Of a DNA stretch of 64,000 nt, positions 19,074-31,661 are shown in pieces (the first letter of the stretch is position 1; every line of letters starts with the position of its first letter). Made by a program: the position numbers and the translations under genes. The notes under the pieces are model-generated. The model ran no database searches and was not told the DNA's origin. It worked only from the letters and a program-made list of their open reading frames with translations. This DNA is from Porpolomopsis calyptriformis (taxonomy: Eukaryota > Basidiomycota > Agaricomycetes > Agaricales > Hygrophoraceae): NCBI GenBank assembly GCA_951640195.1, contig OX621167.1, positions 1,426,001 to 1,490,000 on the forward strand, read 5' to 3'.

Positions 19074-21956
19074 TTAGACAACGAGAAACACGATAATAGC
19101 TAATAGAAAAGGGTAAATAACGCAAGCGTCCGGTTTGCTGGAAGAATTCTTCTTCGATGTGGTCGCGGGGGGAGCACTGGTTGGAGAGCTGGTCGCAGTC
19201 TGGATAAAAGAATTCCATGCAGCAACGGTGGCGGAAGGGAACGTGTAAGTGTACAATGTTGTGCCAGGTCCGTAAAAAATCGGGGGTTCTCCTCGAAGAA
19301 TGTCTTCCGCTAATGTTGAATTCTCTCCACCAATGGTACCAGAACCGCTGGTAACTAGTCCGGTTTCATTATTGCCGAACACGAACTCTCGCACGAAAGT
19401 GAACGCCTGTGAAGTATAAGTCAACAGTGTTCGCATCCCATCCCTGAAAAGAACACTTGCCGCCTCCGGTTGATAAAGCGGGACCAAATGACCGGCATCG
19501 TGAAAGAGGACGTATGTCCAATTTCTTTCTTGATGGACGATACCAGCAAAGTTGCCAAAGTCGTCAAACCAAGGCGTAGAAGGCTTTCTTGAAAAGCCTT
19601 GTATGCCGCCAAATGTAGTATTCTAGCCAGGACAGAGCATAAGAGTCCATGACGAAAAAGAGTATCAACATACCTGAATCGCCACTGTCGGAGAATGCCT
19701 TAGAGAGTACAAAATTTGAGAGGAGGATTACCAACCTTCTGAACCTCGGTGTGGAACAAGAGCATCGTTGTTTCCGGAATAAATGATGATGGAGATGGAA
19801 TTGGCTGTCGCATTGGTAGCCAACTCCGTCAAGAATGTCATGGGTCTGGGGCATTCTCGGGATTGGCAAAAGAGTGTTCCGAACGAGAAAATGCTCACTC
19901 GGGGCCTATACGAGCTGAGCCAAGGGTTCCGCAGCCGGAAAATATCTATCACTCACTTGGATCTCTGCCTGCATTGCCCAAGATGTTCTCGTTCGTGGTC
20001 AAATAAGAAAGATTCAATATTAAAAAACCCACTGCCTAGAAAACCAAAGGGAAAGTCAAAGATTTCCACCCAGGCTTTGCTGGTAGGAGCATGAATGGCG
20101 GTACGTGTGCGAATGTCTGAACGCTTTGTTAGGACTCGATTCTCATACTTAGAAACAGCTCACCATTCAGAAAAACGCTTGCATCCATTGGAGCTTCGGG
20201 AAATAAGGCATCGGGAACATCGTACACCTGCAATGAAGGATTACCAAAGACGATATACGGCAAATGGCCATACGGACATCAAAGCCCGCCCCAGGGTTCA
20301 ATTGTCCAACAGCTGAGAGATGGTCAAGGGTGCGAAAGGGAACAGAGCAGAGTACTCACTCCAAGGAAAGGTGAAATTGATTGCGTAGTCGATCATTTCT
20401 TCAAAGAGATCACACCCGTAGAATGGATTGATGGTACCGCTGGCTCGTCTCGACAAATCCCTTTTCCGCTGGTCATGGGGCTCTCGTTTGTCGGTCGATC
20501 TTTTGGAGAGCGCGGCGTGTCGCGACGTAGCCTCAACCATGAAAGCTTTCTTTGTGAAAGGGGCTTTATGCCGGAGAAGGTAGCTCGAGGCTGATTCTTT
20601 TATCAGACCGATGAATTCGATAGTGGGGAAAGTTCCGTTTTGAGGGTAGGTGAGATTCAAGTCAAACCCGCACAGGTGCTCTCTGAAAAGAGAGAGAGGG
20701 CTGAGTATAGATTGAGAGGAGAGGAGATACTTACTGTTCTTTGAAGTATTCGTAAACATCCGGGTCATATCCTATGATTTGTGGGAACGTCTCAATAACG
20801 CTAACCTGATCGCCACAATGCAACTCAGTGAGGATCACTAAGCATATCACCGCTGATACTGACCGTCGGAAGCAGCTCGAAGACCTGTGGATTGCAAATG
20901 GCGCCGTCGCCAATAGCAATCTTAGCGAGCCGCGTCGGGGGATTCGATAACCCAAAATAGGCCCTTGTAATATAAGGCTAGAAGCCCAATAGTGTCTCCG
21001 GTAAGCGAAATGATCAGCTAACGAAGAACGAAGGTTACAATGTATGTGCCTGCGTAACTTTCGCCTGTTATATAAAGCGGGCGAGTCGCTAAGCTGGGGA
21101 AAACCTTGACGAGGTTGCCGACGAAACCCCACTGAAAAAGGTTGATTCAGGAATGCAAGCGGTGGTACAGGTGATACTGACAAAGTCTGCTGCTAGTTCA
21201 TCCTCGTCGGCAACTACGCGTAAAGTTAGGAATTCAATATCAATAGGGCCAGAAGTACTCGCCATATCCCATAGCATCGGCTGTAGCGTATCCGGTACCT
21301 CTGGGTTGATGTCAATATGAATGAATGAGCACAGGACAAGCACACACACACGGGTTGGTCAAGCCAAAAAAAGTCGGCAACCCGATCCCAACTGTGAGTA
21401 GAAAGAGAGGCGGAGTAGTCCGGTCCAATGTGAATGGGTCCGTTCTGACCACAAGCCAGTGAGAGATTGAGGGTGTGAAGAACGGAAGGTACCTCGAAAA
21501 GTAACCCGAGGAGACTGGAAGCCCCAGGGCTGCGATTGACGATTGGTTTGGAGACAACGGGGAATACGCAAAGAGAACGCACCCGCCATTGAGCCAAATA
21601 CCCCATGGCAGATTGTTACCGCCGTTGGCAGGGGCGGTGAGAGAACCGTTTGAGTTCTCGAAACCCCAGAAAAACAAGGTATTGTCTGGATGTCCTAAAC
21701 GCTGCACCCCAATGTTCCCCGCAAAACTGCGGGCGAGATTGAACGTTACATTGGGAAGCTGTTCCGTCACCTGAAAGTCTGTACAGGCGGGGTGTCGACG
21801 AGAAGCGCGTAAGTAGAAAGGTTGGGTGCTTACACGTCTGCCATGCGGGACTGTAGTCACCGCTGGGCATGCCAGGATAGGCATGGGGAAATGTGCTAGG
21901 AAGGGGCTGGGCTGCGACGAGATTGAGCGCGACCAAAGCCCAGAAGGTTGAGGCCA
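19074..21956 (-). CDS. Serine carboxypeptidase, family S10, with C-terminal anchor
   Basis: S10 enzymes cleave C-terminal residues from peptides in the vacuole or outside the cell. ATG at 21956 opens a signal peptide (MASTFWALVALNLVAA). The oxyanion segment NGG-PGASS is split by an intron near 21540. The catalytic serine is in GESYAG near 21055, aspartate in SGNNDALVPH near 19770 and histidine in DAGHLVPL near 19495, all in the family order. At least nine introns are present. After the catalytic domain come an S/T-rich spacer and a hydrophobic end of about 15 residues, suggesting a GPI or membrane anchor. The start codon is only 28 bp from that of the divergent holocytochrome c synthase gene. 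Confidence 0.9.
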
Positions 21957-21984
21957 TTTGGTTGTTCGTTCCCACACAACTTGA

Positions 21985-22825
21985 ATGGGCCAAACCACCT
22001 CCTCCGAGCCCACAGCTCGGTGTCCTGTAGACCACAGCCGACAGGCGGACACTCCCACAGCCCGATGTCCAATAGACCATCAGAACATCAACCCGCTGAA
22101 CCAAATTCCTTCATTGCCTCAGGTTCCTGCTCCGAACCAGACAGTTGACCTCCCCACATCACGCACGCAATCCTCCATACCCAGAGACCATTCCGGAAAC
22201 TGGGAGTACCCCTCGCCACAGCAATTTTACAATGCACTCGCGAGGAAAGGGTGGGAGACGCCGGAAGAACATGTCGAAACGATGGTTGAAATTCACAATT
22301 TCTTGAACGAGAAGGCTTGGCAGGAGGTTTTGAAGTGGGAAAAAAGGCAATCCAAGCACGTCCTCGTTTCATTCACTAACCTCCCACCTTATGCTCAATC
22401 ATATTGTCAGCGTTGCAGACATTCAACTGGCCCGTTTCAAAGGTCGACCCGGCGTGATGTCGCCCAAGGCTCGTTTCTGGCTGTTTGCGGGATGGCTTTT
22501 GCCTTCGCGGTTCAAGTAATTCACCGTTCTCATATTCAGCTCGACGTCGTGTTCACGCTTTCTCTTCAGCACTGAACCTCCCTTCGATCGCCACGATTGG
22601 ATTGTCCGCCGCGCCAACACTGGCGAAGAGGTCCGTTATGTCATCGACTATTACTCGGCGCCACCTGAGCCCGACGGCTCACCGGTGTTTTCGCTTGACG
22701 TACGCCCTGCTCTTGATAATTTTGGGAGTTTAAAGGAGCGGATTGCGGTCGCGACGGAGGATATCTGGTCCGCGCTTAGGGCTGAGGAACGGCCTAGGGT
22801 AAATTCATCAGCGCAAGATGCGTGA
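21985..22825 (+). CDS. Holocytochrome c synthase (cytochrome c heme lyase)
   Basis: The enzyme attaches heme to apocytochrome c in the mitochondrial intermembrane space. The N-terminal part has two heme-regulatory Cys-Pro motifs (RCPVDH, RCPIDH), then WEYPSPQQFYNAL and KGW. Later exons carry ARFKGRPG, SPKARFWLFAG, PFDRHDW and VRYVIDYY, the conserved core. Exons are 21985-22355, 22411-22515 and 22570-22825. The first intron fits only with a GC donor (AA|GCACGT); the second is GT-AG. Length is close to fungal homologs. It shares a 28-bp spacer with the divergent carboxypeptidase gene. Confidence 0.9.
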
Positions 22826-22873
22826 GTTACCCCGACCGACCCGCTGAAAAGTATAGAAAGATCGTATGTATTA

Positions 22874-23570
22874 TTATTCTACCTTGGAACGAGACCTCGT
22901 CCGCGAGGCCGTTTTGTACGCAGCGCGTAATATTATCACAAACGCCAACAGAACAACCGCTGCGGTGCCAATTTCGACTGAAGCAAGGTCCCCGAGATCA
23001 CCAACTGGCAACTGTGCGATGTCCACAGGTGATTTGCTATTTTGTGGAATTAATGTGATCGACAGAGAATCAAATAACGAAGAAAATTCTGCAGGCATTC
23101 TGGGTAACGGGTCCGATCTTCCTGTTGCTGCGAGAGCGAAATGGGCAAGGATCATGACCAATTTGAATGCACTTACAAGATGCAGAGCAGGCGAGAAACG
23201 CTCGTGTCCGGGGGATCTCTTCTCTGTGATACCGAGATGAATCCGAGTGCACCGACCTCCCGTAACGCAGGTGGACGGGGACGTGGACGGTCGTGTTTAA
23301 ACCGTCATGTGTGAGGGTTATGTTAAGGAGCAATGCGGAGCCTTCGATGGACACCGCTGCTACCGGCAGTTCCAGGTTGGATGCACCCCAGTGGGCGAAA
23401 GTGTACGAGTGCTGATGATGGGCGAGCTCGTAAGGATCGACGAAGACAAGCGGTGGCCATTGGTGGAAGAGGTGGAGGGAGCAGTCGGAAGAGGGCGATG
23501 TTGCGATCGTCGTCGTGTATGATCTGTGAAAGCCATGGTTGGGCTCGAGCGACGACCAGAGCTCAGACAT
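22874..23570 (-). CDS. PIG-X/PBN1-like subunit of GPI mannosyltransferase I
   Basis: PIG-X stabilises the PIG-M enzyme that adds the first mannose to GPI precursors in the ER. Exon 1 (23570-23176) holds FVDPYELAHH, FAHWGASNLELPV and HVPVHLRYG, the family signature. A 48-nt GT-AG intron (23175-23128) leads to exon 2, ending with a single membrane helix of about 18 residues (GTAAVVLLAFVIILRAAY) and a basic tail. No cleavable signal peptide is obvious from ATG 23570. The start lies 25 bp from the TIM44 start on the other strand, and the spacer contains CACGTG. Confidence 0.85.
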
Positions 23571-23579
23571 AGGCCAAGA

Positions 23580-23585
23580 CACGTG
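23580..23585. promoter_or_regulatory. CACGTG palindrome in the PIG-X/TIM44 spacer
   Basis: This E-box-type site sits in the 25 bp between the two start codons. Being palindromic it could serve both genes, but it may also lie in 5' UTRs. Confidence 0.3.
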
Positions 23586-23595
23586 AGTTGATCTC

Positions 23596-25280
23596 ATGCA
23601 TTCGTTGAGAAACACCGTCCTACGCTCTTCCCTCCACCGTCCCAGGTTTGCATGTAGTACACGTATCTTGTACCCGCCTCCTTTCCGGATATCTGCTTCT
23701 TTCCATTCATCGCCCAGATTGCAGGACGAGGTGCCGAAATCACCCTTTCAGACGTTTGTCGACGTTTTGAAAGAAGAATTGCGAAAAAACAGAGAGTTGC
23801 AGGATAACGTGAAACAACTCCAAGGCGATGTAGACAAGCTTCAGGACTCTGAGGCTATGAAAAGAGCGAGGGCCGCGTACGAGAGAGCCAGGGTACGTCG
23901 GGAGAACGCCTCGCTATTGAAAAATTTAATCAAAGTATTCTACAGCTCACTTCCAGCATAAAAGACAACCCTCGTTTGCGAGCAGCGGCTGAAGAGCTGA
24001 GAAAAACAGGCGTCAAGGTCAACGATGCCGTCTCAGAGGCACTCAAGTCCATGGAAGAAAGTGAGCTCGTCCGTGCGGTACGTCTTGTTCCGCCGTCACC
24101 TTGCTATGCTTTGCGCTAAATCCAGCCATCTCAAGATCTCCAGAGCATCCGCTGCCGTGTCATCGACAATCGCATCCACTACCGAACCCATCCGCAACAC
24201 AGCAGCTTACAAGGCTTTGAGTGAAACACTCGTCGACGCCCTTGACGACAGTGGTAGCGCAAAGCATGCCGGGTTCGAGGAAAAAGAAGTGCGCCGGAAA
24301 CGAAGGCAGATTCGCCTTGCAAGAGCGGGAAAAGACGGAGGACTGGGCAGGGCATCTAATCGCGCAGTCGTTAATCCCGAGTACGCATTTTACATCTGCT
24401 ATCTACAGTTTTACTTCTCTTTGGATCCTTCAGGGCTGGCTCATCCGTCGTTCTCCACAAAGACTCTGCTCGTCAAGAAGCGTGGAACCGGTTATTGGAA
24501 ACCAACCCAGTCCTCCGGGCCTTCGTCACTCTTCGCCGTTCCTTTGATGAGTCTGAAAATCCCGTAGTCTCCTCCCTTCGATCGGTGACGCAAACCTTGG
24601 GATCGTGGTTTGACGAGAACGAGACCGGTCGCGTCACGCGCTTGATGAAAAACCTCGACCCGACTTTCAATAGAGAGAGCTTTGAACGGGAGCTACGGGA
24701 GTATATTGTGCCCGAGGTGATAGACGCCTATTTGTCCGCCGATCAAGAGGCATTGAAAGCTTGGTGCGGTGAAGCGGTGAGTAGACCTTCTGTTGTCTTG
24801 GTCATTCATTCAGTGAACCAACTTCCAAGGATAGATATACAATGTTCTATGGGCCACGATGGAACAATACCTTCAGCAAGGTTTAGTTAGTGAGAGCAAA
24901 GTCCTTGATATTCGGCAAGTCGATGTGCGTTTTCTCTCCCGTCTATACACCAAAACACATCATTCTCATACCCGTTTACCTCAGGTTTCCGACGGGAAAG
25001 TTCTTGACAACAACACCCCCGTCTTTATCATCTCTTTTTTCACACAAGAGGTGCTTCTCTTCCGTCACGTCAAAACACGGGAGATTATGGTCGGTGCAGA
25101 AGATAGGGTCGAACAGTGTCAATACGGCGCGGCTATCACACGGGTCGAGGAGGAGCTCGATAACGAGTTGACGGGTGGATGGAAAGTTATACAGGCATGT
25201 CTTCCGGTGTCCTGCAGTGTCTGTTTATTGACCAATGTCCCTTGTAGATGGCAAGAAGATCATCTCGCGCGTACCTATAG
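23596..25280 (+). CDS. TIM44: TIM44, mitochondrial import motor subunit
   Basis: Tim44 links the TIM23 channel to mtHsp70 at the inner membrane. The N-terminus is a basic, Ser/Arg-rich presequence (MHSLRNTVLRSSLHRPRF). A coiled-coil with KEELRKNRELQDNV follows, then the C-terminal Tim44 domain, with WNRLLETNPVL, IISFFTQEVLLFRH and the end MARRSSRAYL. Exons begin at 23596, 23946, about 24136, then near 24432, 24838, 24986 and 25248. The last intron (25195-25247) has a GC donor (CAG|GCATGT). The border near 24125-24135 is uncertain, because only an AAG acceptor keeps frame with the GT donor at 24078. Confidence 0.9.
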
Positions 25281-25562
25281 ATCGGCATCCTTCATTACCA
25301 CCACTCACCACTCCTGTTTTGCTATCTTATTGGTTATAGAAACCACCCTCATAATCCCCACCTCTTGTGACACTAGCAACCGTCCACATCCTTCTCAAGG
25401 CTCTACAACTTGACACCGGAATGCGTTTCAACCGCGCTTGACCCAAAAGGCAGTGTAACATCAATGATAACATTCGACAAGCAAAACGTTTGTATCAAAA
25501 AATTACCAGCACGGAATGAATGTCATATCCAAGCATGCCACGGATGAAAATCGACTACGGCC

Positions 25563-28396
25563 CTAACAGATACCAGTCCAAGGAGAAACTTTTCCTTGGT
25601 CAAAGATAGAAACCTTTCCACCACTGTCACCACTGGTAGTAATCATAAGGGATGCGATTCCTCAGGAGTGACAAAACGACTTACACTACCAACAATTTCT
25701 CCCCATTATAGGGATTTCCAAGCGAGAAGTATCCAATGTCAAAATCAGTTTCTGCGATGACAGTACCATTCATAGGATCTTCAGAAGCCTTGCGAATATC
25801 CCAGAGTCGAACGCATCCTAAAATCGTCGTGTTAGGTCGCTGAATTACATTAGCAAGAAATGGTAACTGACCATCAGTGCCGCCGGTTACCAATCCCAAC
25901 CTGCTGGCAGAGGTCTCCACCCAATGAGCTTCCACAATCCCGTACGACTCACTCCCCGGGATGTTACGAGCAGCCCCGACATGTTTGAACGCATGCACTA
26001 CGCCCTTTCCCACCATGCGCGAGTCATACAAGTGAGTGACATCGTCATTCCGAGCCACTGCTAAGTAAATCATATCTGGGCTAAACCTGGCACAGTTAAC
26101 TTCGCCATCGGATGATAGTGTAAATGGCTCCAGTTCGGATGTCCAATCGGCACGGGATTGCTTTCTCCGTACATCGTACATTCGCATAACGTGCGAACCA
26201 TTACCGCCGCGAGTGAAAAGTACGAGACATTCACCTGTAAGGATAAGCGTATGTGAGTCAAATGACGATTAAAGATAAGGCAGAGTCGTGCCGTTGCGAC
26301 CCAGAGCCATGGCATCACCGGCTTCCTTGGCATCAAACTGGTAGGCAAATCTTTTGTGTTTTACGTCAAAAGCTCGGTGAAATCCGCTGCAGTCATCTTT
26401 ACCCGGTGGCTCTGAAGATGCAAAGAGATAATCTGACGATCCTTCGAGTCCCCATACGATGGAGCCAGTTGAGTGAGCCAGATTAGGTGGTGCAACAGGG
26501 AATGTAATTCGTCCGCGCATTTCAGAAGACGGGAATACATGAACTTTGCTTGAAAGAAAGTGATCGATAGTGGAATAGGATTGGTGTAGAGATACCACTC
26601 ACCTATCTCCACATGCAACGGCAAGAATCGATTCTCCTGGTTTGAACGCAAGGTCATGTGGTACTTGCGCGAATCGTGCTATGAAAGGTTATCAAGAGCG
26701 GGTTACTCGGATAGCATTGCACCATACTCACCGGTGGCTTCGGGACGGACTGACAAGGAACCGCTCGGGGTGTATGACCATACACGGACAGCTTTATCAT
26801 TCCCCGAGGTTACCATGCGGGTTGGACTAAAATTTAAGGTCAAATTAGAAAATAAGGGATAGGCGGTTATCCCACCAAGTAGGCTCCAATATGACATCGT
26901 TGACGGTATAGAACTTCAGGAAAAATCCTGTAAAATGAGAAGGTCGAACTGTTACCTGGCAGAAAAAAATACGGATACGGACCTCCGTCAGATCTAGGCC
27001 TCTCTTTTTTATGACTGTGGAGGGTTTTAACTAAGTTGACTCCGTCAGCCCTGGGGGTGATACAAAGAGAGGCGAAAAACACACGCTCGCCATTTCGCCA
27101 TACCATCAACGAACCCGGAAAATTGTATGCATTTGGTTCTTCTATCAGAATGGGTAAGTGACAATAGGGAGGATCATCAAGAAATATTCACCTTCGTCAT
27201 TATCTGGGTAGCCACCAACCGCGGCGGTACAAATAGCAATGGTACCAGAAGACTGTGATATCTTATTGATAGCTGAAGATTGTCTCTCAGTAGATGGAAA
27301 GTCTCCGCAAAGATGAAAACATACATCCTGGAGCTTGCCGAAACGATGAGGAAAGTTTCAAAGCGTGAGCGAAGGTGTCCTTCCGAAGAGTTTGTCTGTG
27401 TGAATAAGCGCGGGTAGTAACTTGTCGATTTGGACAATATTTGGCAGGGACATTGGAGTTCCTGAGCTAATCAAACACTTCTGAGCGAGCTGCGATAGAC
27501 ATTACGACATAAATGCCGACCATATCCCAGAGAAACGGCCCCCGAGGTAAATTTGAACATTCACGGCTCTCCTGACTTGAGCGTGTAACTATCCGGCGAC
27601 GTATTTTTGTTGCTTCATCCGTATAACTCGTCTGGAAAGAAGATGGTGGATCCTGCGGGGGCAATTCATCAGGTTCGTCAACCACCTTCCGTGTTAGGGG
27701 TTTCCACTGAGAAAATGCCGGGTGAGTAGAGGATGGCTTTGATGATCGATTATGCGCACATTTGAGATGGTATCATCCAAGCCGGCGACGGTATTCACGT
27801 AGTTGTCATCCGAATCGGATAACTCGGACGATGTTGCTCCCTATGGAGTTATGAGATTATATCGCGCTTACGAGAATATATAGTACCCTGAAGATGAGTG
27901 TCCTTTGTACGTCGTTGCCAGAACTATCGCGCAAATCTCCGCGCTTTCGTTTGTTCCTGTGAAGGGCAGGCGTAGTGGCATTTGAAACCGCCAAAGTCGA
28001 GGACATGGTACATGGTCCTCCAGATTCCCGCCGCAGTTTTTGGACGCGATCATCAGGCCTGCCAGTCAGTAATCGCTTCCGGGTATTGATTGAGTCTCCA
28101 CGGGATGAAGGATGAGATATCGACACCTGTACGCTTCTTTTGCATGCTGCCGCTTGGAAAGACGGCCTCTTGTGAGTCTGGGCTCGTTGCCTGCATTCAG
28201 GTCAGAGGGAGGACGCGAAATTTATCGTGAATAGGATATACTGCGTTCTCGAGCTCGAGATCACCACATCTAGCTCATCATCCGATGAAATGACTATAGG
28301 CTCGCACAAGTCTTCATATCTTGCTTCCTTCGTGCCCTGATACACGATGTCGGGTTGGAAACTGTCCACGTCTATGACTTCGTGAGGATGTGGCAT
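25563..28396 (-). CDS. WD40-repeat protein, multi-exon, unassigned
   Basis: Several exons on the minus strand carry WD-type ends: VRVWSY near 26790, YDVRRK near 26175, HLYDSRMVG near 26020 and RLWDIRKA near 25800. The last exon ends with SIFDQGKVSPW and stop at 25563, after an intron with GTAAGT. Upstream exons to ATG 28396 are acidic and basic low-complexity sequence (VIDVDSFQPD, KRKRGDL). Their borders are unclear, and the part above about 27450 could be a separate gene. The protein may be a nuclear scaffold, but I cannot name the family. Confidence 0.55.
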
Positions 28397-28586
28397 ATTG
28401 AGAGTGAAAAATGTGAAGTGTGTTACTTATTACGGCAAAAGTTGAGATCACAACAACACGCCCGACACAAACACCACATCCCTTTGTTTGTATACGATGG
28501 AACACAGGCTAAGTACATATGCGTAGAACTCCACGAAGGGTGGGTTAGGTCTGCGAAGTAAGGCCACGTCGGAATGAAACATAGCT

Positions 28587-31387
28587 TTACGCGCTCGCCC
28601 TGGCAACCATATCCTCCAGACTAATAGCTCGATATTCGTCCCCCTGAGTTGGCGCCCAAACCACATCATCAGAAATATAAATCAATAATCCTCCTTTTCC
28701 ATCCGCGGTGGGAGACACACGGAAAAGTGGCATCCTTGACTTTTCGTGTGCCCTGCCAGTGGGTATGAGTAGCAGGTTGTGCGATGCTGCAGCTTCCTCA
28801 ACGATTGAACGGAACGTGATCTCTTGGGTGCGTGCAGGGTGTCCTTTCGAGAGAGTATTCCGCTGGCTTTGAGTAGGATGGCTTGGTCTCGACTGTTCCG
28901 CATGCGGATCGGGGCGAGGAAGATGGGCAGGCGCATCGGGACCTAACTCATAGGCCTTGTTCATCAGCTGCAAACCACGGGTGAAACTACGTGATACGCC
29001 CGGCATGTTCCGGACATTTTCGGGGAATGTGTCTTTCCAGAGCGAATACCATTGGGCGACTTCTTTAAAGCTCACGCGAGGTTCAATGAGCCAGATGTAC
29101 AGGACGTCAAGCCATTTGGTGAAGAATTCTGTTTCAAGCAATTTGGAGAAGATAGACGGCCGAATAATGGGTGACCATGCCAATACACACTGAAGAGGTT
29201 TCATGTCCTGGTTTCGCGGATTGACAAAAAAATCATCGCGGAGCGTCAAGGCGAGTTTGGGCACGATGTGTTTGAGTAGCATATCGTCCCACTCACCCGG
29301 GTTCAAAACCTGCGGATGCGAGGGTAAAATGAGATTCCTTCGTCTGGTGTTCATGGACGAATGGTACTGTACAAGCTTACCTCATTCCATGCGGTAATTT
29401 CTTCGGGTATTGTCTCGCCCACAACCCAAACTCGTAATAAGCCGGCCAGCTTTCTTTTGGCATCTCCCATCACGTCTTCGAATCGCAGGCCTACATGGGG
29501 AAGCCAAGGAAACACCAGAGTTTGAAGTTTAAGAGTATCCTTTTTGAAGTTCCAATTTGCTACAGCCTTCTGCACTTTGGGAAGGATCAATTGGTCGAGG
29601 AAATTGTCTCGAATAAACTGAGGGAGGCAACTGTGCCATGATTCATACAATCTGACCGCGGGGTAAGGATCCTGAGGAGACCAGTCATTGTTGATGCATG
29701 ACCGAACCTTGGGTAACCAAACATTCCAGAGCAAACTTTCGAATGGCGTCATGGGATTTTCACTAATGATATATGAGTAATTGTAGTCGCGTGGGTATTC
29801 ATAGCCAAAGGGTGACTCACACTTGAACGGCTTTCGTAGGATACATTTCGTCTTCTGGTTGGGGTAGTTTCCCCTCTGAAGGAGATAGCTTCAAGGCCTG
29901 GCGCCATGTTCGAAATATTGACACGAGAAAATGGGGTTCGTCGAGCGGCTTCCACTGAGCGATTAATCGTCGAACCTGGAGAGGACTTGAGTGTTAGAGT
30001 CACGGATTGGGAATTCTTCCTTACCAGGGGGACAATGGCCGCAACAATGATCTCATCGAGACGATACTTGTCGAATTCAGAGTACTGATCAAGTAATTTC
30101 CCAAAGTGAGGGGTGAATGATTCAAGGGAAGGTTGATCACTAGATGCCATCTCCTTGGACTGATCGCTTATGTTATTGACAACAATGTGAACTTGTTGAA
30201 GACGTGAGATAACTAGCGTTCTTGCGTCAGACCATCTGAAATTATATTAGGGTATGGGCACTCACGGTCGGCTTCTTCTTCTACTTTTTTCCTTAATCGG
30301 GCACCTTCATCGATGATCCATTTTTTCCTCTCTTCTAATGCTTTCGCCTCTCGGGCAAGGCCGTCGAGATTATTCTTGCAAGCATCAGTAATGAGTCGCA
30401 AGTTGTGTCGGACCTCTGGAATCCGAGTAGGATCTGTTGAGGGTGTCCAAGAGGAAATTTCTGCCAAAGAGGAGACTTCCCTAGGCTGCAATAAATCAGA
30501 CGGGAAAAGTTGAGGAGAGGAGGACTTGAACTGACGGTGGCACCGGTGGCATCAATAATCTTCCCGATACCAGGTAATGGGGACTGTTGACTAGCTTCGG
30601 AAACAATTTCCTCGTATGTTTTGTATACCACTTTGGTCTTGACCTTGTTCGGTTTTTTCCACGCGTCCGATCTCTTTCCACTTGCCAGCTTTTTGCGGAA
30701 GCCAGTTTGATTAAGTGGGTCCTCGTCACCGCTCACGACGTCACCCCTCCGCCTTGCTTCTGCCTTTGATTGCTCTGTTTTCTCCTTGAATCCTCGATAG
30801 GCGATACCAATTTTTCCTGGTCGTTGTTTTTGGTCGACTGGTGTTACGATGCCTTCCCCTGTTGTCCCGAGTCCAGAGCCGGTCTGCCAGCCCATCTTGG
30901 CCAACATACGCGCGCCAAATGTCCCGGAGAGCTTAGCGAAGTGAGCAAGTTCTGCAGGGGGTAAGGAAACAGGCCGGACTGGGGTTGGCTTATTGCGTAT
31001 GAATGAACGTTGGGTGTGGCCATTGCCAAAGGAGAAGGGAACCGTGTCCGAGAATTGATCGTCCTCGTTGAGGGGCGGAGAGGGAGATCTCGAGGGAGTG
31101 GGTTCATTTGAGGAATCTGATTCTTCGACTAGATCATCTTCCTCGCCGCCCGATATTTCTGGTTCCTCCGTCGATTTTCCGAGTTGCACTGATTCGCCAG
31201 AAACGAAGGACGGAGCCTTGGTCCAGTCTGTCGGTTTGTGTTTCGTAAGGGGGTCATCATCTTCACTCTCATCGTCTTTTCTTCTCTTTCGACGGTAAGG
31301 ATGCTCCTCCTGAACGTCATCAACGTCTGATCCCGCAGAAGAATCCGAAATGTCGTCGTCCAGTAGCTGTCTTTTTCTTCGAGGCAT
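28587..31387 (-). CDS. TFIP11/Ntr1-like G-patch splicing factor
   Basis: Family members activate the DEAH helicase that dismantles post-catalytic spliceosomes. From ATG 31387 come an acidic/basic TIP-N region, then a G-patch with GARMLAKMGWQTGSGLG near 30900, a helical segment with REAKALEERKKWI near 30370, and a GCFC domain across 30150-28950 with FESLLWNVWLPKVR and SWHSCLPQFIRDN. Five or so short introns are seen. The C-terminal exon (29310-28587) has VLAWSPIIRPS and WLDVLYIWL, typical of the family end. It reads open throughout. The divergent sugar transporter starts 274 bp upstream. Confidence 0.88.
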
Positions 31388-31661
31388 GAATCGTGAGAAT
31401 GTATTACATAACTATTAACATTTAAATATTACATAATATACCTCCGCGTGACGTCACGTTAGACATGATCGCACGATCACCGTCCGAGTCGAAGCAGCGG
31501 CGTTCGGTGACGAATAACTTTCAAGTGTTAATTCGGTATTTCCGTTTCTCTCTCTGGGTTATCCACATGGCATCAAGAGACAAGCATAGGTAAATAAACC
31601 ATCTATAAAAACCTTCCTTTCCTCTTTTTTTTTTTTCCTCCTTACTTCCTACTTCACCATC